Positions 1 through 12,093 are shown, numbered from the stretch's first letter. The stretch is 64,000 nucleotides of DNA from Jacaranda mimosifolia (GCA_018894105.1 CM032125.1:29745032-29809031), one strand, 5' to 3'. Notes: generated by a model from the sequence alone, not told the origin. Made by a program: numbers and translations.

Positions 1-1190
1 AGCCTAACAAAGCTCGAACATTCCTTGGTCAAAGGAGAAAGCTAATAGAAAAATCAAAGATTTATCTCTCGGTATAAGAAACAACTAAAAAGATACTTGA
101 AGATGCAATAAACTAATGAAACTCAAACATTCCTTGCTCAGCTATTAGGATGAATTTATATTTCTATGATATATCTTTCTCTTAAACTGAAGGGCGTAGG
201 TTGGAGGTTATTGTCCTTAACTGGCAACATTTATGCCACAGGAGTAGATGATTGACATTTGAAGTAACCATGATCACAAAATTAGAAAACTTAAAGAGGG
301 ATTTCACATAAAAACAGGCAGAACACAGCATCCTATTGCTGTTCGACATGGCAATATCATGGTAGCAAGCTATTTAGTGTTACAATCATAGACTAAAGAG
401 GAAGAAAAACTAAAGAAACGGATTAAAATACTAAAGGAAAAAAAATTAGTCACATTATTTACCTAGATGGGACTTTAAAACAAGAAAAACTGTTGTAGAG
501 AAAGCCAGAATATGACTAGAGTGCAAATGTAACAACTAAAGACCTGAACATAAATTCTGAAAACTCAATCACTTAAATGATATAACTAGAGTTGCAATAC
601 ATGTATATCAGCAAGAGGAGAAAGCTAATAGAAAAGACAAAAAACTTATTTCTATGTATAAAAAGCAACTAAAAAGATCTTTAAAACAGAATATACAAAT
701 AAACCTACTCAAACTCAAGCAGTCTCTGCTCAGCTATTAGGATGAATTTAGATTTCTATCACATATCTTTTACTAAACTGATGGCTGTATCTTGGAGGTT
801 ATTGTCCTTAACCAGAAACATCTGTACATCAGCAGCAGATGATTGACATATGAAGTAAATCATGACCAGAAATTAGAAATTTTAAGAAGATGATTTTCAC
901 ATAAAAGCAGGCAGACCGCGACAACCTATCCCGTTCAATATAGTCCAGCAGATTGGGATATCATAGTAGCAGGCTATTAACAATACAATCATGGACTAAA
1001 GAGGAAAACAAATTCAAGAAATGGATTCAAATACTAGAAGAAAAAACTAGACATGTTAATTTTCCTACTTGAAACTTTAAAACAAGAAAAACAGCTACGG
1101 AGAAAGCCGGAACATAACTAGAGATCAAATGTAACAACTATATGACCTGAACAGAAATTCTGAGAACTTGATTGCTTAAATGATCTTAAT
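1..1190. repeat. Old tandem duplication, two ~600-bp copies
   Basis: Copy 1 covers about 1-590 and copy 2 about 594-1190. Landmarks recur in order with an offset that rises slowly: ggagaaagctaatagaaa at 34 and 617, gctcagctattaggatga at 136 and 728, ttggaggttattgtcctta at 201 and 792, a gag-rich stretch at 393 and 998, and an acctgaaca..aaattctga block near 541 and 1144. The drift from 583 to 602 reflects small indels. I see no long ORF. The block could be intronic or intergenic. A weaker third trace may lie near 2050. Confidence 0.75.
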
Positions 1191-1614
1191 GCATATCGAA
1201 GAAACAGCCGCAGGGCGCAAGGGTGGTGCTAGACAATACTGATATTTAATAGAGAAAACTTTAGCAGAAGATGGCTGATAGCTATGTACTGTTTTCCTAG
1301 AGAACATCACAAATAGGAAATAGCCATATGCAACCACATATTATGGTCCTACAGAGCAGCATGGGAAGCATTAAACAATATGGACCCAGCTCATTAAATT
1401 TCAGAAATGCAACAAAACCATGTCACTCATGAAAGCAATTGAAAATTCAGGCGTCCCCATAATGATGTTGCTATCAAATAAATGTTAGTGACCACCGGAT
1501 AGCATAATTTTCAAGATAGAAAATTTTCATTCGACCACCTTCTTATCCTTCTTTACATTGACATAAATTATTTTTTCAGCAGTTAAAAAAATAATATCTT
1601 AACACATCCGTAGA

Positions 1615-1806
1615 TTGAGTTATTTTTGTAGAGGAAAACCAAGAAGAGGAGAGGATTGGCAAATTGACAAGATGCTGGATTCATTTGATTATACAATGAA
1701 CCAGCGACAGTTCGAAAAGGACTCTGCATTAAAAAAATTGAAGGTGAAAGCAAATGAGTACATCACATCAAATTATACTAATAGAGATCCATGGCCGACA
1801 TATTAG
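1615..1806 (+). CDS. Possible small coding exon, unrecognised
   Basis: An open frame encodes a charged, protein-like stretch ending in DPWPTY and a TAG stop. There is no ATG at the 5' end; the first internal ATG is at 1672. A possible acceptor (ttttgtag) lies just before 1633, so this might be a terminal exon or a relic of one. I do not recognise the family. The amino-acid mix is more gene-like than that of nearby random frames, but no partner exon is visible upstream, where the DNA is the tandem duplication. Treat as a weak candidate. Confidence 0.25.
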   Translation: MSYFCRGKPRRGEDWQIDKMLDSFDYTMNQRQFEKDSALKKLKVKANEYITSNYTNRDPWPTY

Positions 1807-2960
1807 AATCAAGGTGGAGACTATTCAGTCTCCATGTCCTGTCGTTGGGAGAAAAACAGAAATAACTGAAACTCAACATCGTTGAACAAAGACCACAAAT
1901 TTAGAATATATTTCTACATAGAATTAGGATAAAAATAAAAGAACAAATGTGAACACATGAGTAAGATCTATAATAAAAGAGAAGAAGAACTATATATTTT
2001 GACAAAAACAGAAAGCAATTACAGCAGGAAATAAGCAAAAGTCAAAGAAGATCATTAAAAATGACACTTTTGGCCTGAACAGAAGATAGAAGCTGAAATT
2101 TTCCTTAAGAAAACGGAGTTATCTTGGGTAATACCAAATATTATATTGTCATAGCATAAAAAAGAGAAACTTTTTCCATTAAACCATCAAAAGGGGTTAA
2201 AAAAAATCACAAATTCACAAGAGAACCATTCCACAGGTTACATGTTCAGAAAAAATTCAAGAAATAACAAAAGCTCAAAAGCAATCAAATACAGAAAGCA
2301 ATATATCAAGAATTCGACCCCAAGAAACACACACACACAAACACACGAATATATATACCAAAAACTACATAAATTTATGTATTTTTTTGCATTTAGGCAT
2401 GCATGTAAAAAGTATATACATAGCACCCCACCTGATTTTTTCTTGAACCCAACTGGAGAAACGTATCAAGAACTGATATGGGATGAAAGATTCTGCAAAA
2501 TGCGGATTAAAAGCCTGAGGAAACACAAAAAATCAGCGTCAGCCGAACAGCAATCAGACAAAAACATTGTTAAGAGAGTCAAGGCACAAAGAACGATATT
2601 TCATTAATAAATAGAGATGACGTCACCTTTACAAACAACAATGATCGTTGGAAAACCAAACAGAGAAAAAAACGCAGAAACCCAGATGAAAGTTCGCTGA
2701 GAACGATGCAAAAATGTATGAATATGGAAAGGGAGAACAAATGTATGTATACGTTATACGTATATACGGCAGAATTGCGAAGGAGGGAAGAAAAAAGAAG
2801 ATAATAAGGGTATATGAGGGTTAGATATATACGGAGGGAGAAAGAGACGTGTTCATGAAGGTGAGAGGAAATAACAGAGAACCTGATGGTTGAAACCGGA
2901 GACGACTCTGCTGGTAGATGGAAAGTTTCAGCACCGCACGCTATTTGACCAATTTGCAAA
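1807..2960. other. Spacer, possible 5' end of a leftward gene
   Basis: No supported exon. Read on the minus strand, 2960 to about 2600 is pyrimidine-rich in the manner of a plant 5' leader, and open frames there start in this leader. If it is a leader, the coding part would lie to the left, mostly outside the window. A CA-rich run is at 2329-2347. The evidence is weak. Confidence 0.2.
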
Positions 2961-4034
2961 GCTTAGGGGCGCTTTTATTTAAGTAAAGATTAAATATTGA
3001 GTAATCTTTTTCTAATTCACTAATTAAGTTGCAATTATAGAATATTACCTACTCCAACTTTTTCGAATTTATTATTCCTATCTTGGGAGTCCAAAATAAT
3101 TCTAAAAATTGCCCAATGGCTTGTAGCCAAAGTAGCATCCGTCTCTCCTCTTAAGTGGGAAGTCTTGTAATCGACTCGTAATGGGTGCGTTGTGCATTTT
3201 ATGTGTTTTGTGTGTTGTTTTTACTTTGATTATTTAATTTGAGAATATGAATTTATTTGATTTAAAAATAAAAATATATCTCATTGTTGAAGTAAAAATA
3301 TTTCGTCATTTGTAATGTTTTTTTTTAAAAAAAATAATCCTAAAAATTATAAAAAAATTCAAGGAAAAGAAATAAAAGTTTAATGAATAGACTTGGTGGT
3401 ATTCTTTTTTTTTTTTTTCTCAAGTATTGATTATTTGATGTGAAAGAAAAATTACAAACGAGTTTAAAAGGTAATTTTTCTAAAAGGTCATAAGAAGACC
3501 AAGGAATAGTTTGACATATTCAAATTCCATAAGAGATAAGTGCTTTGCATGTAAAAAGGTCGCGCAAAAAATTCTTCATGCAATCATAGAAAAATGAGAT
3601 TAGTTTTTACTAATTCACAAAAATTGACACGAATATAGCATATAATTATTAGATATAGAAAATGTTCTGACTAGATTCTGAAAAGACGCAAAATAATTTT
3701 AATTTATTTAACAATAATCAAATTATATTATATTGTCTTCAAAATCTTTTAAGTATGATAAAAAATATATATCTTGTTCTATCTTTAATAAATTGTTTCA
3801 ATATTTATTGTTCAATAAATTAACAAATGAATAAGTCCTAATGTTTATGGAATTGTAAAAAACTGCACACATGTATTGGGTTTGCCAAAAGGGTGGGCAC
3901 TCCGCATGCTGCACGCCGCATGCCTCTATTATTTTTTTCACGAAGATTTATTTCCACCAAACCTTTAAATTAATATTAAGAATTAAAACAATTTATAGAA
4001 AGTGGGGGCCATAGGAAAAATATTACGAAAAGAC
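2961..4034. other. AT-rich spacer
   Basis: I see no gene, RNA gene or clear repeat; there are T and A runs only. Confidence 0.6.
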
Positions 4035-4215
4035 GCATGACACGTGGAAGTACGACTTCGGGGGGCTGATGCGCGTAAAGACACCTGTGTTTAGTGTCAG
4101 ATCTGACGTGGCCACGTTGGCAGTGGGCCCCGCAAATCGTATGGTCGTTTTCCACGCCAGCTGGATTTTACGTCGGTTGAGGCCCTAGGGGCCCAGTTGC
4201 AGTTGGACGGTTGCT
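4035..4215. promoter_or_regulatory. GC-rich promoter-like island
   Basis: A sharp GC-rich island sits in AT-rich DNA. It has a perfect G-box CACGTG at 4041-4046, an ACGTGGCC element at 4106-4113, another ACGT core nearby, and several GGGCC/GGCCC motifs. Such clusters are typical of plant promoters bound by bZIP, bHLH or TCP factors. No coding exon follows on either side, so it may be a relic promoter, part of a transposon, or the promoter of a non-coding transcript. Confidence 0.3.
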
Positions 4216-5784
4216 GCTCAATGCTGGCCCAGTCAATATTTATTTATTAATTAAATTTGAAAAGACCCTTTTATTTTTATTTTTCTTCTTTTTTTTTTTT
4301 TTAAACAAAAACAGAGAAAATCATAACCGTTGAAATGATACGAAGCATCCTCTAGATCTTCCTTGAGAAATGTCATCCGTGTATCGCGATGCTCCTACCT
4401 ACCTACGCATAGGAAAGTTGCTGCAGGATTGGGACAGGGTCGGACGTTGTTTATGCCCTCAGCAAAGGCACTGTCAATTGTCAAACTATGGTGGTTAAAG
4501 TTATTGAGCTGTGTTTTTTTTGGTTTTTTTTTTTTTTTGACGTAATTAATTGTATTAATTTAGTTCGTATTGAAAAAATTAGAAGTTTTAAAATATAGTT
4601 TATAAATTATTCTCAATAGTTCATCTTTTTTTGAGAATAAATTTTTAAACACATCGAAGTGGCCAAGTCTCCTTGTAGGGCGATTAATTTGGTCACTGTT
4701 AATAATATTCAGCTGATAGTACTATAGTACATTTTACATTCTTATTAATAGATTTGGTTTTTTTTTTTGGCATTAAAAAGAGTATGAGAGTTTCACATAA
4801 GCTCTTCTCCATCCACTAATCTTTTTGAGGTTTTTCTTAAGAATAAAATTACGTTTATGGAACAATGATGTACATGCCTTTTTGTTCGATGATGAATTTG
4901 ATTAAATTACCTATTGATGTGGTTGATCTTATTTCAAATTGGATGAGTCATTATTAGATAATCTGTATATTATTCATATCTTTTTAATCTCAACACAACT
5001 TTTAAAGACAAAAATCCGCATATATATTGGCAGAACAATATTTAAACACGATTAATCCTTGTGTCTGACAACTGATTCACTCTTCGTCCTTGGCGCTATC
5101 AATAAGAACAAAGGTAATGATCATCTTCCCAAGCCTCTTAATTGAGTATTATAATAATACTTGGTTTTATTTTATGTCAAAGATGTCAACACTTTTTATA
5201 ACATTTATAAATTATTTTTTCTCACTTTTTGAATGTTTTTTCAAGACAAAACTCTCATCAAAATGTCTGACAGATAAAAACACCACCTCAATATGGTGAG
5301 CTTTTTATGCGGATCTATTATTATTAATTTTATATTGATTTATTTTTTTAACATAAAATGGAATTTCGGCCTTTACAAGAAAAAATTAAATATTCATTTG
5401 TCCAATAATTAGGTGTAAATCTACACTATTATAAAAAGGAAGGCATTTTTGTATCTAAAATGGAAGTTATGATACCAAATTTACCCATTTGCTTCTAATT
5501 TACATGTACAAATAACCATCATTTATTCAAAAACTTCCACTATTTACCTATTTTAATTAGTTTTAAATTTTTTCTTTAATTTAGTAATGAATTATAAAAA
5601 TTTACTTTAAGTGAGTGATATCTTCATAATTATGCAATTTATAAATATGTTTTTGCAATGCTTGTCAACTTTTAATATAATAAATATGAGAATATTTTTA
5701 TTCAAAAATATTTTATGCACACAAGAACTGTGTGCAAATGACTACTAGTTTAACTAAAAAAATTGGGCATTTTAATTTACAAAT
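4216..5784. other. Spacer
   Basis: Mostly AT-rich. A less AT-rich patch at 4320-4510 has a short open frame but no homology I recognise. Nothing else is supported. Confidence 0.5.
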
Positions 5785-5950
5785 GACCAACCCACGTGGT
5801 GGTGGTGTGGGCCATATTAAAATGTGCGACAATTTCGTCTGTGGGCTGGGCCCGATCCAACCTGGCAAGGGGCCCTGAGGCCTATGTATTTGTGAGGTCA
5901 AAGGACTCTGCCACTGACGCTGGCAGAACTGAGATTCGTAACAAAAATGG
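5785..5950. promoter_or_regulatory. Second GC-rich G-box island
   Basis: It contains a G-box CACGTG at 5793-5798 and several TGGGCC/GGGCCC site II-like motifs. A telo-box-like aaaccctag lies 180 bp further on, near 6130. This combination resembles promoters of growth-related genes, but no coding sequence is attached. It may be a relic. Confidence 0.25.
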
Positions 5951-6188
5951 CAAAATACCCCTAAAGATAATGACACTACTTTGTTTTTAATACATTTCCA
6001 AGAAACAATTGGGAAAGCTTAAGATTGTAATTAATGTGTAATTATGTTATTAGTTTGATAATTATGTTAATCCATTAATCTTATGTTCCCCTTTGTAAGA
6101 TCTTGCAAAATAACTTGTCGGTGGCTTCAAAACCCTAGTAAGTAGTCAGGTAAGCGAGACAATCACATCAGGTTCAACGACATATTAA

Positions 6189-6546
6189 AAGGGTATTTGC
6201 ATCGATTTATAAATTTCTTAAATTTTTTTATGAAATACTTAAAAACTTATAAGATGTTAGAAAATATTTAATTAATTTTTTAAAAATAAGCTTCTAAAAT
6301 TTTAAAATAAGAGTTATATAAGTTTTTTAAGAAAAAATAAGAAGATCCTAATTTATTTTAAAGATCTTAATAAGTTTTTTTAATTTTAATTATTTTAATT
6401 ACAAATTACCTTTACTAATATCTTATAAAGTCCAGAATCTTATCTTATTAACACACTTCAATAATTTATTTTAAAATAAGATTTAGCGTGTTATAAGATG
6501 TATGAATTTATAAGATTTTTTAAGTAAATTTAGCCAAACAACCTCT
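6189..6546. repeat. AT-rich MITE, family 1 copy A
   Basis: Degenerate inverted ends, with gggtatttg..ttataaattt on the left and the complement of taaatttagccaaacaacctc on the right. Many 'cttataagatgtt' words occur inside. The same family recurs at 7234, 12094, 21163, 30215 and 41440. No coding capacity. Confidence 0.6.
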
Positions 6547-7233
6547 AAATACACCCAAAAACTTATGACACTTTAAAGAGTGCACCCTTATGCGCAAGAT
6601 TATAATTCTCAAGGCCCACGCATATAAATATTTGCTCTCTCATTCAGTTGAGTATTCAAAATTAGTTGGAAAAAAAAAAAAAAAAGTAATTTTTACTTTT
6701 TCTCTAAATTTGAAATTCTAAACATTCAGTACAACATCACTAAATGTGAACTTACATGTGCACACCCAGATCAAGTCGGTCATCTCCAGAAAGAGACAAC
6801 ATCATCTAGAAAGGTCTAATTTGGTACGAATGGGTGAGGTGAAGCGTGAATTGAGATATTAAAAAGTTTTCAGGTATAAAATGTTGCCTAATGATTAATT
6901 GAAGAGTTAAAAAAGTTGAATATTAGAGGAAACAATGATGTTTAAGCCCTACAAAATAATTTTATTTAAGGTAAGTAATGAGGCTTAAGCACTATGTCCA
7001 CTAAAATTGGCTTGCACAGTTACAATGATCTATCTATGTTTGATCTACTCGTATTGTTGATGTTTCACATGTTGAAAGTATATTTTCAATTTTTACTATA
7101 TAGTACATGTTATACATAAGGGAGCAAGTAACTTTTCAAGTCAGTCGCTATCATTTTTCCATAAAACTTGATATTTTGTTGCATGTGAATATGTAAATCA
7201 TAAAATGTATTTCGAGCATGAGTAATTTTTTTA
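6547..7233. other. Spacer
   Basis: No gene or clear repeat; an A run lies near 6669-6685. Confidence 0.5.
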
Positions 7234-7420
7234 AGAGAGTATTTGGGTAAGTATATAAATTTCATTATTAACATCTTATAAACCCCAATATCTTATCTTA
7301 TCTAATTATTTCAAGAGCTTATTTTTAGAAGAAAATTCAGTATCTCGTAAGTTCAAAAACATCATATAAGATATATGAACTTGTAAGATACTTTAAATGA
7401 TTTTAGTCAAGCAACTCCTT
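7234..7420. repeat. AT-rich MITE, family 1 copy B
   Basis: Starts agagagtatttgggtaag and ends ttttagtcaagcaactcct, with 'cttataaa' and 'atataagatatatgaactt' words inside. It is a shortened member of the family described at 6189. Confidence 0.5.
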
Positions 7421-8085
7421 AATGCTATTTGATATTCAAATTTATCGTCAAACATAAAAGATTCGACTTCATAAAGTATTATCTCACAAACATATGTGTT
7501 GGGAGATTTATTCTGATAAAAAGTGTTTTTAATGGGTGAGTGACAAGAATAATTCAGAAACTATTTTAAAGTTCTTGACTTATTGGATGTAAAATAAAAT
7601 TTGATATCATCACTGTAATTATAATTTTTTTTCTAAAATATAAATTAATTGGATTATGAAACCTAAGCTAATTGGATCTGGACTAATGTTTATAACAAAT
7701 GGACATTAAATGCTAGCCACTTATCTCGCAAATAGGCAGGAAAGATAGCAGTCACTATCATTAAACCAGTTATGAATCCACTGGCTCTGTTTTGAAGAAA
7801 ATTAAATTTCAACACTTGTTGTTGCACACTACCTTGACTTAGTTAATCACATGAGAAAAAAATTGTGTTATTTTAATAAAGATATAATAAGAAATCATTA
7901 TTGATAGGATATCAATAATTATATTGAAAGTTGTCATTAAATATATGCCATATAGCAATAAGAATTTTATCTTATTGTAACGATATTTTTCATAATTTTA
8001 ATAGTAATAAACTGTGGAAAATTATAATTATTTAAAATTAATAGCACAAAAGTTGTGTATAAATTTGCTAAAACTGATGATTAAT

Positions 8086-8086
<1 letters not shown>
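7421..8086. other. Spacer
   Basis: AT-rich. The part from about 7860 shares loose words with 8140-8540, 37830-38070 and 40030-40380, probably a further degenerate MITE family. No gene. Confidence 0.4.

Positions 8087-8142
<56 letters not shown>
8087..8142. repeat. (AC)n(AT)n microsatellite
   Basis: About 20 AC units run directly into about 8 AT units. Confidence 0.97.
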
Positions 8143-8577
8143 GACAATAAAAGTTGTTCAAATGTTGTTATTAAATTTTCACTCTATATTATTAGCAGAT
8201 TGGCAACACTAACAACTTAACTTTTGTAACTATTAAGTACATAAAAATTACAGAGGAACATAACAAAATTTATTGTTACTTAATACATACTAGTGATTTT
8301 AGCACACTTAATATATGTGTTGAAATTTTTACAATGTAAAAGTACATGATGTATTCAATTACTTTTTTCATAAGTTACTATAATTTGTTTATGATTAGAG
8401 AGAGAAGAAAAGAAAGAAAACTACTTTTTTATCTTTTGGAATATCAACAATTTTGTCAACTTATCAAATAACACACTACTAAAATTCTCATATTTTATAT
8501 ATAATAGAAATTGTTAGTAACAATTTTGATGCTGTCCTTGAAATTCTGTCACACATATATAGATTGATAGTGAGAAG
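8143..8577. other. Spacer
   Basis: AT-rich with no supported gene. Confidence 0.5.
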
Positions 8578-8582
8578 AGATT

Positions 8583-9094
8583 TGTTGGGGCACCCAAAAT
8601 TAGTAATTTAAGTGTGAGATTAAATTTATTAAGAATTTACAAATTGCATTGATATATTTAATAATAAAAATAATATTTGATAGATAGACAAACAAAACAA
8701 CACAGACATACATGGTTTGGAAAAATCCACCTACGTCCACATGAGTTTTCTTTCTTCCACTATGACAAAATTTACTAATATAAGACAACCCTTGAATTTG
8801 ACATATTCAAACCCAAGACAAAAAAATCCCTCACTCTCATAAATATTAAGAAATACTTACTCTACTCTTTTGTATCGTCTCCAATTGTAACTCAAAAATA
8901 GCTACCATGAGTATCATGAGTTTCATAAGTTTTATCTAAGTAATAGCAAATTACTTGACTATTTCATGTAGAATTAGAAAATATATTATAAAAATGAATC
9001 CTAATCTATAATACAAAAATTGAAGAGATCAATTCCTTAGAGACTAAGAATTCTAATCAAACTTGGTCTCCAAACAATCGAGTTAAATTCCAAT
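8583..9094 (-). repeat. Copia 3' LTR
   Basis: Matches 11330-11860 over most of its length, for example the blocks around 'gagttttctttcttccactatga' and 'cccaagacaaaa'. The outer end is TG. The inner end has mutated: on the minus strand it begins CATTGG instead of TGTTGG. Confidence 0.85.
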
Positions 9095-9429
9095 GATCTC
9101 CACCTCGACTAGATTTCTCATCTCAGCAGTTGCTCTTGACTCCATCGCAAACGAAACTATCAAATCCCAATGGCCTTCAAACATATTGCATATGTGGAGT
9201 TAGTAAGGTCCTGACACCAACTAACTTATCCTAGGCAATGTATATGTTCACCCAATCAATACCACTAGTCTGCGGCAGAGAGGGATGACCTCGATCCATC
9301 CTCTCGTCCCTCACGCCTATTTGCACTCTAGAAGTCCGTCAGCGCACTGTCGTGCCCCACTTCCAATATCTTTTGAGGTCTCCAAATGGAAAAAAATTAT
9401 CATGCTTATCTCATTTCTTCAGGACCTTT

Positions 9430-9730
9430 TAGCAATGTGTGACTTTCAGGACTCAACCTCCAACTGAATATTCATAACCTTCAGAATTCAACTAGCTCAA
9501 AGAAAATTAATTTTTTCCGTATCTTTGAAATATAGGTCACACCACCCAAAATATAAACCACTCTAATAAAATTTTGATTTTCATTGCCCCAATACACATA
9601 ACTCTCCAAGTAGAACCATCACTCAAGAATAAATTACCTGCCTTTTGTTAATTGAAGTGAATCAAAATAATCCTTTATGGTGCAAACATGCATTACATAG
9701 TCAGACTCTAAAATCCAATCATCATCCACA
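9430..9730 (-). pseudogene. Copia protease/pre-integrase relic
   Basis: Translated on the minus strand, this shows the motif order of the Copia protease to GAG-pre-integrase region. A WILES-type motif stands where WILDSG is usual. It is followed by a YVYWGNEN block and an ISKIRKKLIFF block, which correspond to the family's MGND and LKRNLISL segments. At least four in-frame stops interrupt it, and the protease aspartate context is altered, so it cannot be functional. It shows that the surrounding LTR pair belongs to a Copia element. Confidence 0.75.
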
Positions 9731-9848
9731 ATATTATTGATAATATTGTCCACTATGTAAAATCAATTCTGCCCACTATGAATTCTTCATATCTGTCGGC
9801 TTCTTCTCTTCCCTTCAACAGTACAACTAAGCATGGACGGATTTAGGT

Positions 9849-10322
9849 AGGGGTGCAAACGAGTTAGAGCCGAGCTTTCACCATTTTTTTAAGTCGAACT
9901 CAAGCTCGACGAGCTTAGGAATTGAGGCTCGAGTTTGGTTTGAGCACTTGTTCGGGCTTGACTTAGCTCAACTTGATTCATTAGACTCAAATTCATAATC
10001 AAACTATAGGCTTGAATTTGCTCGAACTCGAGCTCGAAAGTTAAATTATTTTATAAAAAAAATTAAATTTAGTATATTTTACTTTATTATATTTAAAATT
10101 AGCTATAGGCTCGAGTTTGCTCGGGTTCGAACTCAAAAAGTTAAATTATTTTATTAAAAAAATTAAAATTAGTATATATATTATATATTTTTGAAAATAA
10201 AAAATATATGCTTGCGAACAAGAATTATTTGGCTTGAGTTCAAATTCTTCGAACTTGAGCTCAAATACTTTTCGAGCCAATTCATCAGGCTCGTGAGTTA
10301 GTTCGGTTCGTTTGCATCCCTA
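9849..10322. mobile_element. hAT-type MITE, family 2 copy 1
   Basis: 474 bp with terminal inverted repeats: taggggtgcaaacgag on the left and the complement of ttcgtttgcatcccta on the right. An 8-bp target-site duplication, gatttagg at 9841-9848 and gatttaag at 10323-10330 (7 of 8 match), points to the hAT superfamily. The interior is rich in GAGCTCGA words. It has no ORF. It is inserted into hAT-like debris within the Copia relic. Other copies are at 14923 and 61784. Confidence 0.85.
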
Positions 10323-10365
10323 GATTTAAGGGGGGCCAAGTAGGGACCATTGCTCTCCCAACTTA

Positions 10366-10370
<5 letters not shown>

Positions 10371-10418
<48 letters not shown>
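10371..10418. repeat. (GT)24 microsatellite
   Basis: 48 bp of uninterrupted GT. Confidence 0.97.
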
Positions 10419-10420
<2 letters not shown>

Positions 10421-10858
10421 AATTTTTTTAATAATAATTAATATAAATTTTAATTTTAAAAGAATAAATTATTTAATATTAATTAAAATAATTAATTTTT
10501 AATTAACATTCAATAATTTTTCAAAAATTTATCTTTCTTGTTGGGCATTGAATAAAAAACTAATTACTTAGATTTATTAAATTAAATTAATTGATTTGTA
10601 ATTAATGATAAAAATTAAATTCACTTAACTTAATATTTTAACTATTTTAATTTTATGAAACTCAAAATCAGTTTTTAAGCCCATATTACTATTGTAATCA
10701 AATGGAGAAAATTAGGTTAATGAGGCCGCTAGGATACTTCCATTCTATTTGTAAGAAACATTAAGGGACTTCCAAAACAATCAAAATTCATCTTTTTGGC
10801 TTCAATGAAATTGAGATAAAAAGACAAAAGTAAATGAATGTTTTAAAAAAACTGAATT

Positions 10859-11058
10859 TTCTTTATCTCAACAGCTACAAGTGAAAAAACTTTTTCTGCT
10901 ATAAATATTGTGAAAAGGAGACTCATGATAAAATGAAAGATGACTTTTTAGTTGATTACTTAGTTACTTAAAGTGAAAAAGATACTATTAAAAGTTTTGA
11001 TATTGATTTGATCATTGATGAAATTTATGTTATAAAAGATCAATGTGCTCAATTTTAA
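10859..11058 (+). pseudogene. hAT transposase C-terminal relic
   Basis: Plus-strand translation gives STATSEKTFSAINIVKRRL, then, after a stop and frame change, a FLVDYLV..EKDTIKSFDIDLIIDEF segment and a terminal TAA. This is the hAT C-terminal dimerisation region as found in TTF/MYM-type zinc-finger transposases of plants. The catalytic core is absent. The element probably began near 9830, where catggacggattta is cut by the MITE at 9849, and ended near 11160 with a similar inverted end. It is dead debris inside the Copia element. Confidence 0.7.
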
Positions 11059-11314
11059 TAAAGATTATGTATTGCACATTTATAAATTGTATATTTATAT
11101 ATTTATAACTTTTGCCCCTTCCCCCCCCCCCCAACATACTTTTATTTCTGAATTAGTCCCTACTGCTAAGCTTTATTAAATTATAAGATCCCCCACTCTT
11201 CCTCACTAAAGAGTGAAATTCCCTTTGCCATCAAATTTGTAAACCATAAAGTAATTTGCCAATGACAATAACTATTTTCAAAAATTAAATATCAACTTGC
11301 AACCCTAAACCAAA

Positions 11315-11326
11315 GCTCTGATACCA
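11315..11326 (-). other. Copia primer-binding site
   Basis: The minus strand reads TGGTATCAGAGC, the standard complement of the 3' end of initiator tRNA-Met. It lies three bases inside the 5' LTR. Confidence 0.85.
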
Positions 11327-11329
11327 ATT

Positions 11330-11860
11330 TGTTGGCCACATAACGGAAACTTTAATTTATTAGGAATCTATAAACCACATCTACAAACTTAATGAGAAAA
11401 GTAATACCTCACGTACAGAAAAATAAAACAAATACAGACTTATGTGGTTCTGCAAAATCCACATACATCCAGATGAGTTTTCTTTTTTCCATTATGAGAG
11501 AATTTTATCAGTACTAGATCATTCTTGAATTTGACGTACCCAAACCCAAGACAAAATATTCCTTGTACAACTACTCTCATAACTACCAAAAAAATACTCA
11601 CTTCACCCATTTGTATCGCTCCACTGGTAATTCAATACAACTACTCCATGAGTATCATAAGTTCCATGAGTGTTATTTAAGTAATTAAATAAACACATCT
11701 ATTTATAAGAACAAATTATTTGACTACTTCATGTAAAATTAGGAATCTAATACAAAAAAAAATCCTAATTTTACAATACAATCATTGAAGAGATTAAATC
11801 TTTAAAGATTAAGAATTTTAGTTAAATTTTATCTTCAAATAATTGGATTAAATTCCGACA
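11330..11860 (-). repeat. Copia 5' LTR
   Basis: 531 bp, bounded by TG and CA, followed directly by the agatt target-site duplication. It is diverged from the left LTR, so the insertion is old. Confidence 0.85.
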
Positions 11861-12093
11861 AGATTAAAATAAGATAAACTAAATAGCCATTTTTTGAAAA
11901 ACTCGATTATAAAATCTTTAATTGTAGAGCTTAAGAGAATTACTTTTGGCCATTTATACTCAGCCTCACATCTTGAGGACTATTTTTCTAGATGTTTTAC
12001 TCATGCTCTTAATGCGAACCAAAAACCAAAATTAAAGGAAGACGAATCAATTTTATCTGGATATTAAACTTGAATCCATGTGTATGAGAAAAA

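Larger units (their letters stand above)
8578..11865 (-). mobile_element. Decayed Copia LTR retrotransposon with intact TSD
   Basis: Two related LTRs lie in the same orientation, 8583-9094 and 11330-11860, flanked by a perfect 5-bp target-site duplication agatt at 8578-8582 and 11861-11865. The element is on the minus strand. Next to the right LTR is a primer-binding site complementary to initiator tRNA-Met (TGGTATCAGAGC, read from 11326 to 11315). Next to the left LTR is the usual Copia purine tract (gtcgaggtggagat on the minus strand). The internal part is only about 2.2 kb and has lost most of gag-pol. It retains a protease/pre-integrase relic and is loaded with hAT debris. Confidence 0.9.

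Noticed and set aside
1..1190. Duplicated islands considered as microRNA precursors or C/D snoRNAs
   Set aside because: I found no convincing foldback, known mature sequence, or paired C and D boxes at proper spacing.
8014..8220. Open frame with a His-Thr repeat
   Set aside because: It is the AC/AT microsatellite read as protein.
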